Positions 17,799-26,763 of a stretch of 64,000 bases of DNA are shown here, piece after piece. Under the pieces are notes generated by a model. The model had not been told where the DNA came from. It ran no database searches and saw only the letters and a list, made by a program, of their open reading frames with translations. The first letter of the stretch is position 1. The number at the start of each line of letters is the position of its first letter. The stretch is from GCA-2725625 sp964574215 (GTDB lineage: Bacteria; Pseudomonadota; Alphaproteobacteria; Rhodospirillales; UBA2165), in the NCBI GenBank assembly GCA_964574215.1, contig CAZNLR010000004.1, positions 1 through 64,000 of the forward strand, read 5' to 3'. Both the position numbers and the translations under genes were made by a program.

Positions 17799-18293
17799 GC
17801 CCGCGTCTTCCAGCACCTGGCCCTCCCCGATAAACCGTTTCAGGAGCCGAATGCCACAATCGTGTGCCTCCGTACCGCCGTGGCTGGCGCAGGCGTAGGC
17901 ATGGATGATGGGCGTTATTCCGGCTTCGAAAAGATCCACGGCGGTCTTGAGGATGCAGTTGTCGGTGGCGATTCCCGCTAGATGGACTTTGGCGGGATTT
18001 AAACGGTTGATTTCTGCCGAGATTTCACCAGATAAGCAAGTATAGCCGGTCTTATCGTAAATCGTTATTCGGTCCAATGGCATGAATGCCAATTCGGCGT
18101 CTTCCGATCCGGGAGCAAAACGGTTCCAATCCAACAGTTTCCGGTACATTGATCCTTCAGGATTGATAAATCGGGACGCCAGAACCGTATCGAAGTCTCC
18201 TTGTAGATTTTCCACCAAATTCGGAATATGGCCGGTGAACCGATTGATAAATCCTTTTTGTACGTCGACAATTATGAGAATTTCCGGCGTCAT
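17784..18293 (-). CDS. Isochorismatase-like cysteine hydrolase
   Basis: 169 residues. The catalytic triad of the family is visible: D10 in IIVDVQKGF, K81 in YDKTGYTC and C113 in GIATDNCILKTA, followed by the usual HAYACASHGG region. The fold acts on small amides or ester/ether substrates (nicotinamide, biuret, isochorismate and others), and the sequence alone does not fix which. It sits in reverse between mutS and glnD, which are commonly adjacent in alphaproteobacteria, so it is likely an insertion into a conserved pair. Its 3' end overlaps mutS by 15 bases. Confidence 0.8.
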   Translation of the reverse strand: MTPEILIIVDVQKGFINRFTGHIPNLVENLQGDFDTVLASRFINPEGSMYRKLLDWNRFAPGSEDAELAFMPLDRITIYDKTGYTCLSGEISAEINRLNPAKVHLAGIATDNCILKTAVDLFEAGITPIIHAYACASHGGTEAHDCGIRLLKRFIGEGQVLEDAGLFRP

Positions 18294-18399
18294 GGCTTCT
18301 TTTCCCCGCTAAAATCGCCAGTTGCGAATCATTATCCTATATTAATAGGTGGAATTCCGGTAAGGAATACGGACGGGAACATCAAATCAAAATGCAAGT

Positions 18400-21183
18400 A
18401 TGAACCAGATCACCAAACAACGGCAGATAATCGACCGGATCAAGGTCAATGAAGACCTTAACGCGGTTATGGGCGAAAAACGCTACGACTCGGCCATGCG
18501 TCTGGGGCTGGTCGAGGTTCTGAAGGAGGCCTATCAGGCCGGCAAACAGGAAGTACAGGACCGGTTTGACGCCGGGGAAGACGGCGCCAGCGTGCTCCAC
18601 GGCAACGCCTTTCTGATCGACCAGCTGATCCGTATCATATTCGATTTCGCCACCACCAAGGTCTATCCCATCGCCATCCGCACCAAGGGTGAGGAGATGA
18701 GCGTGGTCGCCATCGGCGGCTATGGGCGGGGGGAGTTGGCGCCCTTTTCCGACGTCGATCTGATGTTCCTCATCCCCTACAAGGAAACCCCCCACAATGA
18801 GCAGATCATCGAGTTCATGCTTTACATGCTGTGGGACTTGAACCTCAAAGTGGGCCACTCGACCCGGTCGGTGGACGACAGCATCCGCCTGGCAAAGCAG
18901 GATTTGACCATCCGCACGGCTATTCTGGACGCCCGCTGGCTGTGGGGAGATCAGGAACTGTTCCGGGAGCTTCACCGCCGCTACAGGGCGGAGATTTCCA
19001 ACGGCACCGGCCCCGAATTCGTCGACGCCAAGCTGACCGAGCGGGACGACCGCCACGACCGCATGGGCGATACCCGCTATGTGGTGGAACCAAACGTCAA
19101 GGAGGGCAAGGGCGGCCTTCGGGATCTACAGACGCTCTATTGGCTGACCCGGTATCTCTACAATGTGGACGAAGTAGAGGAGCTGGTGCCGCTCAAGGTC
19201 TTCACCAAGCAGGACGTCCATCGCTACCGCAAGGCGTGCGATTTTCTCTGGACTGTCCGCTGCCACCTGCATTATCACGCCGGGCGCGCCGAAGAGCGCC
19301 TTACCTTCGACGTTCAAAAAGCCATCGGCGAACGCATGGGTTATGCCGACCGCACCGGATCCTCCGGCGTGGAGCGGTTTATGAAACACTATTTCCTGAT
19401 CGCCAAGGATGTCGGTGATCTGACGCGGGTGTTATGCGCCGTCCTGGAGGAACAGCAGAAAAAACGCGCCTTTTTCAGGCTGCCGGGCCTGCCCCGCCGC
19501 CGCGCCAAGATCGAAGGCTTCATCGAGGATCGGGGCCGCATCAATCTGTCCAAGCGGGACAGTTTCAAAAAAGACCCCCTTAAATTGATCCGTATTTTTT
19601 ACGAGGCCCAGGCCCACGATCTCGATATCCATCCCGAGGCGCTCCGCCGGATCTCCCGGAATTTACGGTTGATCGACAAGGACCTCCGGCTTGATGCGGA
19701 CGCCAACGGGCTGTTCGTCGAAATCCTATGTTGCCGCAAGGACCCGGAAATATCCCTCACCCGCATGAACGAGGCCGGCGTGCTGGGCAAATTCATCCCC
19801 GATTTCGGCCGCGTCGTCGCCCAGATGCAGTACGACATGTACCACACCTATACGGTGGATGAGCATACCATCCGTGCCGTTGGCATTCTGTCCCGTATCG
19901 AAAAGGGCGACTATGAGGACGAGCTTCCCAACATGACCCAGGCGGTCACGGAACTGCAATCCCGCCGGGCGCTTTATGTGGCGCTGTTGCTGCACGACAT
20001 TGCCAAGGGCAGGGGCGGCGATCATTCCGAATTGGGGGCTGAGGTGGCGTTGGAACTTTGCCCGCGACTGGGCTTGAGCGAGGAGGAGACCGAAACGGTC
20101 GCCTGGCTGGTGCGCCACCATCTGGTGATGAGCGACACCGCCTTCAAGCGGGACGTGGACAACGCCCAGACCATTCAGGATTTCGTCGAGGTAGTCAAAT
20201 CGGTGGAGCGGCTGCGCCTGTTGGCGGTGCTCACCGTTGCCGATATCCGCGCCGTCGGACCGGGCGTCTGGAACAACTGGAAGTCGGGTCTGTTGCGCTC
20301 CCTGTTTCTCCGTTCCATGGAGGTGATGTCGGGCGATCTGGTGGTGGAAAACCGGGCGGCCCGGATCGAACAGGCCAAAGCGGTCCTGCGGGAACAACTG
20401 CAAAGCGCCTCGGAAGACTGGAGTGCTGAGGAAATAGAAAACCACATCGCCACGGGCTATCCCTATTATTGGCTGACCAATGACGCCGACTCACATTACC
20501 GGTACGCGGAAATCGTGCTTAAGGCCAAAAGGCGTGACCTCACGCTCCATATCGAAACCCGCAAGGATGAGGAGTTCGGCTATACCGAAATTACCGTTTA
20601 CGCCCCAGATCATCCCGGCCTCTTTTCCAGGATCGCCGGGGCCATGGCGCTTTCCAACGCCTCTATCCGGGATTCAAAAATCGTTACCCTGTCGGACGGT
20701 ATGGTGCTGGATACCTTCGCCATTCAGGACCCCAGCGACAAGGCCTTCGACAACAGGGAAAAACTGAAACGGCTGTGGCAGCGCATCGAACAGGCCATCG
20801 CCGGTGAACTCGATCCCGGTCGGGAACTGGAAGCCAGGGGCGGCAACGGACTGCCCGACCGCGCCAAAGTTTTCCAGGTGGCGACACGGGTGTTGATCGA
20901 CAATGCCGCCAGCCGCACCCATTCGGTGGTGGAAATCAACGGCCGCGACCGTCCGGGCTTCCTCTACGACGTCACCGCCGCCCTCACCGAATTGGGTCTG
21001 CAAATCTCATCCGCCCATATCGCCACCTACGGTGAACACGTGGTGGATTCCTTCTACGTCAAAGACGTTTTCGGCCTTAAAATCGAGCACGAAGACAAAC
21101 TGAGACAAATCCGGAAACGGTTGCTAGAAGCCGTGGAGCCGGAGGCGGACGAAAAAGTGGACCAGACCGAAGCCGCCGAATAA
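18400..21183 (+). CDS. glnD: Bifunctional uridylyltransferase/uridylyl-removing enzyme
   Basis: 927 residues, full family length. It uridylylates PII proteins when glutamine is low and deuridylylates them when it is high. The nucleotidyltransferase motif GGYGRGELAPFSDVD is at about 105-119. The HD hydrolase motif HDIAKGRGGDHS is near 533. Two C-terminal ACT domains bind glutamine (YAPDHPGLFSRIAGA near 735 and INGRDRPGFLYDVTAAL near 847). The family order mutS-glnD-murJ-trpS is kept here apart from the isochorismatase gene. The start ATG is preceded by a short AT-rich divergent promoter region of about 106 bases. Confidence 0.96.
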   Translation: MNQITKQRQIIDRIKVNEDLNAVMGEKRYDSAMRLGLVEVLKEAYQAGKQEVQDRFDAGEDGASVLHGNAFLIDQLIRIIFDFATTKVYPIAIRTKGEEMSVVAIGGYGRGELAPFSDVDLMFLIPYKETPHNEQIIEFMLYMLWDLNLKVGHSTRSVDDSIRLAKQDLTIRTAILDARWLWGDQELFRELHRRYRAEISNGTGPEFVDAKLTERDDRHDRMGDTRYVVEPNVKEGKGGLRDLQTLYWLTRYLYNVDEVEELVPLKVFTKQDVHRYRKACDFLWTVRCHLHYHAGRAEERLTFDVQKAIGERMGYADRTGSSGVERFMKHYFLIAKDVGDLTRVLCAVLEEQQKKRAFFRLPGLPRRRAKIEGFIEDRGRINLSKRDSFKKDPLKLIRIFYEAQAHDLDIHPEALRRISRNLRLIDKDLRLDADANGLFVEILCCRKDPEISLTRMNEAGVLGKFIPDFGRVVAQMQYDMYHTYTVDEHTIRAVGILSRIEKGDYEDELPNMTQAVTELQSRRALYVALLLHDIAKGRGGDHSELGAEVALELCPRLGLSEEETETVAWLVRHHLVMSDTAFKRDVDNAQTIQDFVEVVKSVERLRLLAVLTVADIRAVGPGVWNNWKSGLLRSLFLRSMEVMSGDLVVENRAARIEQAKAVLREQLQSASEDWSAEEIENHIATGYPYYWLTNDADSHYRYAEIVLKAKRRDLTLHIETRKDEEFGYTEITVYAPDHPGLFSRIAGAMALSNASIRDSKIVTLSDGMVLDTFAIQDPSDKAFDNREKLKRLWQRIEQAIAGELDPGRELEARGGNGLPDRAKVFQVATRVLIDNAASRTHSVVEINGRDRPGFLYDVTAALTELGLQISSAHIATYGEHVVDSFYVKDVFGLKIEHEDKLRQIRKRLLEAVEPEADEKVDQTEAAE

Positions 21184-21308
21184 CCACCACAATCCTGCCG
21201 CATTAACCATTCTTTATAAGCCCGTTTCATAAATTGATGGTGGGATTTCCGGTGTGAGAATTTCAAAATGACGGGTCTTTGTAAAGGCAAGCAGCCCCCC
21301 CACCCTAA

Positions 21309-21380
21309 CCCTCCCCCTCCAGGGGGGAGGGGAAATTCGGTAGTGCCACCTGAACTTCCTCCCCCCTGGAGGAGGAGGAT
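21309..21380. repeat. G/C-tract inverted repeat between glnD and murJ
   Basis: Two facing tracts. The first forms a 9-bp stem (21309-21317 with 21323-21331, CCCTCCCCC against GGGGGAGGG). The second (21358-21380) is CCTCC-rich then GGAGG-rich and is close to the reverse complement of the first, so the whole can also fold as one long hairpin. It lies about 40-110 bases before the murJ ATG. Short CCCTCCCCC...GGGGGAGGG palindromes are common dispersed repeats in alphaproteobacteria. Its role here may be a terminator for glnD or just a repeat unit. Confidence 0.6.
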
Positions 21381-21421
21381 CGAGGTAGAGGGGAAAGTGG
21401 TACTGGGAGAGACGCGTTAAA

Positions 21422-22966
21422 ATGGCGCTATTGAAATCCATAGCCACCGTCGGTGGGTTCACCATGGGGAGCCGGATATTGGGTTTTATCCGGGATATTC
21501 TGGTGGCCGCCTTGCTGGGCACCGGCTGGATTGCCGACGCCTTTTTTGTCGCCTTTAAATTTCCCAACCTGTTCCGCCGGCTGTTCGCCGAGGGCGCTTT
21601 CAACGCGGCTTTCGTGCCGCAATTCGCCGGGCTGCTGGAATCCGACGGCAGGGCGGCGGCCAAGCTGTTTGCCGAACAGGCTTTGGCAGTACTGCTGTGG
21701 GTGCTGCTGGCCTTTGTCATTCTGGTGCAGATTGCCATGCCGTTCGCCATGCTCGGCTTCGCGCCGGGCTTCATCGGTAATCAGGAGCAATTTGATCTCG
21801 CCGTACTGTTGACCCGGATTACCTTTCCCTATCTGCTGTTTATCTCCCTGGTCTCTTTGATGGCCGGGGTGCTGAATTCCTTGGGGAAATTTGCCGCCGC
21901 CGCCGCCACACCTATATTGCTGAACGTTTGCCTGATCGGCGCGGTGACCCTGTTGGCGCGCTATACACCGACGCCCGGCCATGCGCTGGCCTGGGGTGTG
22001 GCGATTGCCGGTATGGTCCAGTTTGTCTGGCTGATGATCCATTGCGGCCGGGAAGGGATGTGGTTGAGGCTGAGATGGCCGCGCCTGACCAAAGCGGTAC
22101 GGACCATGATCCGGCGCATTATTCCGGTGGCCATCGGCGCCGGGGTCTATCAGATCAGCCTCTGGATCGACACCATCATCGCGTCGTTCCTGCCGGAAGG
22201 GTCGATCTCATACTTGTTTTTTGCCGACCGGGTGAACCAGCTCCCCCTGGGTGTGGTTGGTGTCGCCGTGGGCACGGCGCTGCTGCCTTTGTTGTCCCGC
22301 CAGATTCAAAGCGGCGATGAAGTCGCGGCCCTGGCGAGCCAGAACCGGGCCTTGGAATTCTCGCTGTTTCTCACCCTGCCGGCGGCGGTGGCCCTATTGG
22401 TGATGGCCGGGCCGATCATTTCCGTTCTATTTGAGCGGGGGGCCTTCGATGCCAATGCCGCCGCCGCAACCGCCGGGGCGCTGGCCATCTTCGCCGTCGG
22501 CCTGCCGGCCTATGTGCTGGTCAAAGGCTTGGCGCCCGGCTATTTCGCCCGCGAGGACACGGTGGCGCCGGTTAAAATCGCCGGTGTGGCGCTGGTCGCC
22601 AATGTGGTCATCAGCCTCGCCCTCATGGGTCCCTTCAAACATCTCGGTATCGCCACGGCGATGGCGGCTTCCTCCTGGATCAACGCGTTGTTGTTGGCGG
22701 TGGTCCTCAAACGGCGCGGCCATCTGCAAATGGACGAACGGTTCAGACACCGGCTGCCCCGCATGGTGCTGGCCAGCGCCGTCATGGGGGCGGCGCTTTA
22801 CGGCGGCATGATCGCTCTCGGCGATCTATTGCATGCCGGTATCGGGCAGAAAATTATTGCCGTCGCCCTGTTGGTTGTCGGCGGCCTCGCCGTCTACGGT
22901 TTGGCGTCTCTGCTGACGGGCGCCGCGTCGAAGGAAGATTTATCCCGTTTTCTCAAACGGACCTAA
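21422..22966 (+). CDS. murJ: Lipid II flippase MurJ
   Basis: 514 residues with about 14 membrane segments (MOP superfamily). It flips lipid-linked peptidoglycan precursor across the inner membrane. TVGGFTMGSRILGFIRDILV near the start and FPNLFRRLFAEGAFNAAFVP near residue 44 are the diagnostic N-terminal motifs, including the arginines lining the cavity. YFAREDTVAPVKIA near residue 375 is the other conserved loop. ATG 21422 has GGGAGAG about 11 bases upstream. A strong bidirectional hairpin terminator overlaps its end. Order glnD-murJ-trpS matches other alphaproteobacteria. Confidence 0.95.
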   Translation: MALLKSIATVGGFTMGSRILGFIRDILVAALLGTGWIADAFFVAFKFPNLFRRLFAEGAFNAAFVPQFAGLLESDGRAAAKLFAEQALAVLLWVLLAFVILVQIAMPFAMLGFAPGFIGNQEQFDLAVLLTRITFPYLLFISLVSLMAGVLNSLGKFAAAAATPILLNVCLIGAVTLLARYTPTPGHALAWGVAIAGMVQFVWLMIHCGREGMWLRLRWPRLTKAVRTMIRRIIPVAIGAGVYQISLWIDTIIASFLPEGSISYLFFADRVNQLPLGVVGVAVGTALLPLLSRQIQSGDEVAALASQNRALEFSLFLTLPAAVALLVMAGPIISVLFERGAFDANAAAATAGALAIFAVGLPAYVLVKGLAPGYFAREDTVAPVKIAGVALVANVVISLALMGPFKHLGIATAMAASSWINALLLAVVLKRRGHLQMDERFRHRLPRMVLASAVMGAALYGGMIALGDLLHAGIGQKIIAVALLVVGGLAVYGLASLLTGAASKEDLSRFLKRT

Positions 22967-22990
22967 AAAAAGGGGACCGTCCCCTTTTTT
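22965..22990. terminator. Rho-independent terminator after murJ
   Basis: A perfect 11-bp stem (AAAAAAGGGGA against TCCCCTTTTTT) with a 3-base loop CCG, running A-tract to T-tract. It begins at the murJ stop codon and could stop transcription from either side. trpS starts about 100 bases later, so it probably has its own promoter. Confidence 0.85.
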
Positions 22991-23092
22991 CACCTGGTTA
23001 ACCCCCTCACATTGCTTGACCTTTTGGCCAATGGCCGCCATAACACCGCCCTTCTGAATTGACTTACTGAACAACGGATACGGAACGGGCGC

Positions 23093-24087
23093 ATGGACCG
23101 CATATTTTCGGGCATTCAGCCGACGGGCGATCTTCATCTGGGCAACTATCTGGGCGCGCTCAGGAACTGGGTCGCCCTGCAACATGATTACCAGTGCATC
23201 TACTGCATGGTCGACATGCACGCCATTACCGTTTGGCAGGACCCCAAGGAATTGACCGCCAGCACGCGGGAGGTGACCGCCGGGCTGATCGCCGCCGGGC
23301 TCGATCCCGACCACAATGTTCTCTTCAACCAAAGCGCCGTTCCCGCCCATGCGGAACTAGCGTGGATTTTCAATTGCGTGGCCCGTCTGGGCTGGCTCAA
23401 CCGCATGACCCAGTTCAAGGAGAAGGCCGGTAAAAACCGGGAGAACGCCTCGGTGGGACTCTACGCCTACCCCAATCTGATGGCCGCTGATATTCTGGTC
23501 TACAAAGCCACCCACGTGCCGGTGGGAGAGGATCAGAAGCAGCATCTGGAACTGACCCGGGATATCGCCCAGAAATTCAACAACGACTACGGGGTTGACT
23601 ACTTCCCCCTGACCGAGCCGTTGATTTTGGGCGAAGCGACGCGGGTCATGTCCCTCCGGGACGNNNNNNNNNNAGCAAATCCGATCCGTCGGAAAATTCC
23701 CGTATCAACATGACCGACGGAACCGACGAGATCAGCCGCAAAATCAGGAAAGCCAAAACCGATCCCGAGCCGCTCCCCGGTGATCCCAATGGATTGGAGG
23801 GCCGGCCCGAGGCCGGTAACCTGATCGGCATTTATGCGGCGCTTTCGGATCAGTCGGCCGCCGATGTCTGCGCCAAATTCGAAGGCGCGCAGTTCTCCAA
23901 GTTCAAGGAAGAGCTGACCGAGCTGGCGGTTTCCGTTCTCGGCCCCGTCGGAGAGGAAATGGCCAGGCTGGTGAAAGATCCGGGCTATCTGGATTCGGTG
24001 TTACGGGACGGCACCGACCGGGCGAAGGCCATTGCCAATCCGATTTTAGATGAAATCTACGATATTGTCGGTTTCCTTCGTCCTTAA
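23093..24087 (+). CDS. trpS: Tryptophanyl-tRNA synthetase (interrupted by a 10-N placeholder)
   Basis: Class I aminoacyl-tRNA synthetase, charging tRNA-Trp. FSGIQPTGDLHLGNYLGAL near residue 4 contains the HIGH-type motif (HLGN), and YCMVDMHAIT follows. Ten Ns at 23664-23673 break the gene just after RVMSLRDG. The frame resumes with SKSDPSENSRINMTDG, so the missing piece is the start of the KMSKS loop, normally TKKM. Restoring about 14 bases gives roughly 332 residues, the family length. The second half runs to TAA at 24087 without damage. The gene is judged intact and mis-sized only by the placeholder. Confidence 0.93.
23664..23673. other. Assembly gap (10 N) inside trpS
   Basis: Ten Ns fall between a single G (first base of a glycine codon) and AGCAAATCC. 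Family alignment by eye calls for about 14 bases here (rest of Gly plus four residues such as TKKM of KMSKS). The two N runs in the window are the same length although the real gaps differ, which marks them as fixed placeholders. Confidence 0.75.
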
Positions 24088-24430
24088 TTCCCGATGGCGG
24101 AAAAAGGGCTCTAATTAAGAACCGTTCTACGTTGGAAAGCCGGGCGATTCGCGCCAAACTGTTGCCATTTTCCCACACTAACAAAATGCCCAGTTCATGC
24201 ACGAACCGAACCGCTCTGAATAACCCGTTGCCATGGAAGAATAATTCATGCCCCTAAAAAAAATAAAAAAAACGGCTGGCTCCGCCGCCGCCAAATTCGG
24301 TAGAATCGCCCACCGGCCAGGTAACCGCGCGGCGGCAGATGCTGTTGAATTTCGCGGGCTTTTTTTTGCTTTCAAGAAAGGGAAAAAAGCGGGGTTTCAT
24401 ATTAGAGATGGTGGAACGGATTCTCATCAC
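24088..24430. other. Non-coding stretch between trpS and the glucosaminidase gene
   Basis: 343 bases with no gene I can support. An ATG at 24248 is in frame with the next gene, but the codons that follow are A-tract and low-complexity, and the protein family starts later. Near 24358-24391 an imperfect hairpin joins GCTTTTTT to AAAAAAGC with an inner CTTT/AAAG pair. It may be a transcript leader or a weak terminator. Otherwise nothing is seen. Confidence 0.4.
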
Positions 24431-25420
24431 ATGACGTTATTTGAAAGAGCGCTGATAGGTTTCATCGGCCTGTGTACGGGGACGCTGTTGACGGCAGCGG
24501 TTTCGACGCCGTTCAATGGCGTCACCAAGTCGCCGAAGGCCGTCCTCGATTTGCCCAGCGCCAAGATTGAAACCGCATCGGGCGTGCTCGGCGGTCTGTC
24601 GGCGCGGAAAAAACGGTTGCCCCTGGTGACGGTCAGTTCCTTATCCCAAACCTTTACCACCCTGGACTATAATTTCGACATTATCCGGGAAGGCGGCGCG
24701 GCTGTGCCGCGTCTGTTCGTTTCCGCCATGCCCCAGGATATCACGCGCATCCGGGTGCCGGCGCATCGCAAAGCCATATTCTTTAAAACAGTCCTGCCCC
24801 TGGTGTTGCGGGCCAATGATGAAATCCTTAAAGACCGGCGCAGATTGCTTAAACTCAGCGCCGAAAAAACCACGTTCGGCAATTTGAAAGCCGCCGACCG
24901 GTTATGGCTGGCCGCCACCGCTGACCGGTACAAGACTGACCGCAAAAATCTGGCCGAACTGATCCGCCGCGTCGACATCGTACCGCCGTCGCTGGCCTTG
25001 GCTCAGGCGGCGGAAGAAAGCGGCTGGGGTACGTCGCGGTTTGTGCTCGAAGGCAATGCCCTGTTCGGTCAATGGACCTACGCCGCCGAAAACAGTTTGG
25101 TGCCGGCGAAACGGGATGAGGGCCGCGAACACCGGGTCAAAGCATTTACCGCTCTGATCGACGCCGTTCGGGCATATATGCGCAACCTCAATACCCATCG
25201 GGCCTACCGGCATTTGCGTCAGGAACGGCGGACCATGCGTCAACAGGGCGTCGACCTGTCGGGCAGAAAGTTAACCGATACCCTGACCTCGTATTCTGAA
25301 CGCGGCGGCAAATATGTTCGCTCGATCCAGTCGATTATCTCGGTCAATAAACTGGACAAGCTGGACAATGCCCGCCTCGGCGGCAAGCAGGTCAGTGTTG
25401 ACGCCAAGCCGGTAATTTAA
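24431..25420 (+). CDS. Bax-like glucosaminidase (peptidoglycan hydrolase)
   Basis: 329 residues from ATG 24431, chosen because it begins a membrane anchor or signal (MTLFERALIGFIGLCTGTLL). An upstream in-frame ATG at 24248 would add a low-complexity basic leader. The C-terminal two thirds match the Bax/glucosaminidase family: PPSLALAQAAEESGWGTSRF near residue 187 holds the putative catalytic glutamate (about E195), followed by GNALFGQW and YMRNLNTHRAYRHLR. Such proteins cleave beta-N-acetylglucosaminyl bonds in peptidoglycan in the periplasm. The gene ends two bases before a large palindromic repeat. Confidence 0.8.
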   Translation: MTLFERALIGFIGLCTGTLLTAAVSTPFNGVTKSPKAVLDLPSAKIETASGVLGGLSARKKRLPLVTVSSLSQTFTTLDYNFDIIREGGAAVPRLFVSAMPQDITRIRVPAHRKAIFFKTVLPLVLRANDEILKDRRRLLKLSAEKTTFGNLKAADRLWLAATADRYKTDRKNLAELIRRVDIVPPSLALAQAAEESGWGTSRFVLEGNALFGQWTYAAENSLVPAKRDEGREHRVKAFTALIDAVRAYMRNLNTHRAYRHLRQERRTMRQQGVDLSGRKLTDTLTSYSERGGKYVRSIQSIISVNKLDKLDNARLGGKQVSVDAKPVI

Positions 25421-25421
25421 A

Positions 25422-25665
25422 CTCTTTATTTGCCCCTCAAGCGCCGGGCGTTCGCTCCGCTCTCTTGGCTCACGCGCCATAAGGCGCGACGCGCACTTGC
25501 GCTTGCCAAAGCCCGTAAAGGCTTTGGATTGGAATTTCAAAAAGGAAAGAATAATATCCAAAGTTCCTTTCGGAATTTTGGCAAGCGCGACCGCGCGTCG
25601 GCGCTGATGCGCCGCAAGCCAAGAGGCCGGAGGCCTCGCCCGGCGCTTGAGGGGCAAATAAAGAG
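25422..25665. repeat. Modular palindromic element, copy 1
   Basis: A 244-bp element filling the gap between two convergent genes. Its outer arms (25422-25450 and 25637-25665) are perfect 29-bp inverted repeats, with core TGCCCCTCAAGCGCCGGGCG. Inside are ordered hairpins: 25462-25470 with 25617-25625 (9 bp), CGCGCC/GGCGCG (25473-25488), GCGC/GCGC (25491-25502), CCAAAGCC/GGCTTTGG (25506-25527), a 30-base A-rich centre, CCAAAGTTCC/GGAATTTTGG (25558-25581), GCGC/GCGC (25585-25596), CGGCGC/GCGCCG (25599-25614) and GAGGCC/GGCCTC (25623-25637). No open frame is evident. A related, inverted copy lies at 56043-56271. Confidence 0.85.
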
Positions 25666-25671
25666 GGCCCA

Positions 25672-26718
25672 CTAACGAACAACGTTAAATAAGGTCCCGA
25701 ACCACCGCCAGCGGCCGCCGGGTCCGGGGAGCGTGCAGTTGACCCGGGTCCGACCCTTGCCGAATTCCTTGGTCATGCGTACTTCGATCCGGGTGCCGCC
25801 CAACAGTTCCACCCCGACCCTGCCCTCGGCGGAGGAGAAACACGATAAACGGTTAAGATTGCCGACATGGGACGCCACGGTAAATCCCAAATGGGGCGGA
25901 TTGACGGACGTGACCAGGGGGTCGGTGGGGGTCAGGTCCCGGACCGGTAAGGGCAAGGCATTGATGACCAAACGAAAGCGGCTCAGGCTGCCGAAATTTT
26001 CGTTCATGGCGAACCGCGGGATATAATTGAAATCCGTCGTTTTGTTGACCACGCCCGAATGTTGGCCCAAAGCAAACAAATAACCCGTTTTCCGGCTGAG
26101 CTGTTGGATGGCGGTGCTGGTTTCGCCATAGGGATAGGCGAACAGGTTCGGAATTTCCTGCATCTCCTCGGCCAGCCGGTTGTTGGATTTTATGAGTTCA
26201 CTTTGATTGCGCACCGGGTCAGCCGCCGGCATATGCAAATGCGAGGCCGTGTGTGCACCGATGGTAACGCCGTTTTTGCGCATTTCCCTGATCTGATCCC
26301 AACTCAGCATGCCTTTGCGGCCCCGGTCGATGGCGTCGGTGGCCACAAAAATCGTAAAGGGAAAACCGGCCTTTTTTAATCGCGGCCAGGCCTCGGTATA
26401 GATTGAACGGTAGCCGTCGTCGATGGTGATGCCCACCGTGCGGTCGGGCACCGGCTGACCCTTTTTTATCAGGGTCAGAATACTCTCGACCGGCAGTACG
26501 GTGTACGGGCCGCTGGACAACTCCTTTAGGTGGGCGTCGAATTGTTCGAGACGGATATTGGTGGTCGGAAATTCACCCTCGCCAAACCGGTGATACATCA
26601 GAATAACGGCGCTGTTCGATACCTGGGCGGCCAGTGCCGGGTTTGAAGCGACCGGCCCGGATATATGCATCCCAAACGCGATCAGGCAGGCGGCGACCAT
26701 TCCAAACAAAAATTTCAT
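25672..26718 (-). CDS. Exported polysaccharide deacetylase (NodB homology)
   Basis: 348 residues. Residues 1-31 form a signal peptide (hydrophobic core, then ALAA). VILMYHRFGEGEFPTTNI opens the domain, GITIDDGYRSIYTEAWP near residue 96 holds the catalytic/metal Asp-Asp pair, and GAHTASHLHMP carries the HxxxH metal ligands. These enzymes remove N- or O-acetyl groups from cell-wall or capsular polysaccharide. The last ~110 residues, beyond the NodB fold, are unassigned. Its stop codon lies 7 bases from the palindromic element that separates it from the glucosaminidase gene. A cell-envelope role fits the neighbours. Confidence 0.85.
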   Translation of the reverse strand: MKFLFGMVAACLIAFGMHISGPVASNPALAAQVSNSAVILMYHRFGEGEFPTTNIRLEQFDAHLKELSSGPYTVLPVESILTLIKKGQPVPDRTVGITIDDGYRSIYTEAWPRLKKAGFPFTIFVATDAIDRGRKGMLSWDQIREMRKNGVTIGAHTASHLHMPAADPVRNQSELIKSNNRLAEEMQEIPNLFAYPYGETSTAIQQLSRKTGYLFALGQHSGVVNKTTDFNYIPRFAMNENFGSLSRFRLVINALPLPVRDLTPTDPLVTSVNPPHLGFTVASHVGNLNRLSCFSSAEGRVGVELLGGTRIEVRMTKEFGKGRTRVNCTLPGPGGRWRWFGTLFNVVR

Positions 26719-26763
26719 AACCGGTCACCGTTTCCCATTAGATTTTCCCCGATAGGTTTTATT

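Noticed and set aside
23093..24087. trpS as two separate genes or a pseudogene
   Set aside because: The two parts join into one family-length synthetase once the placeholder is resized.
24248..24430. N-terminal extension of the glucosaminidase from ATG 24248
   Set aside because: The added residues are A-tract-driven Lys/Arg low complexity and would bury the signal anchor that begins at ATG 24431.
25422..25665. A CRISPR array or an insertion sequence
   Set aside because: There are no regularly spaced direct repeats and spacers, and no transposase frame; the structure is nested inverted repeats.
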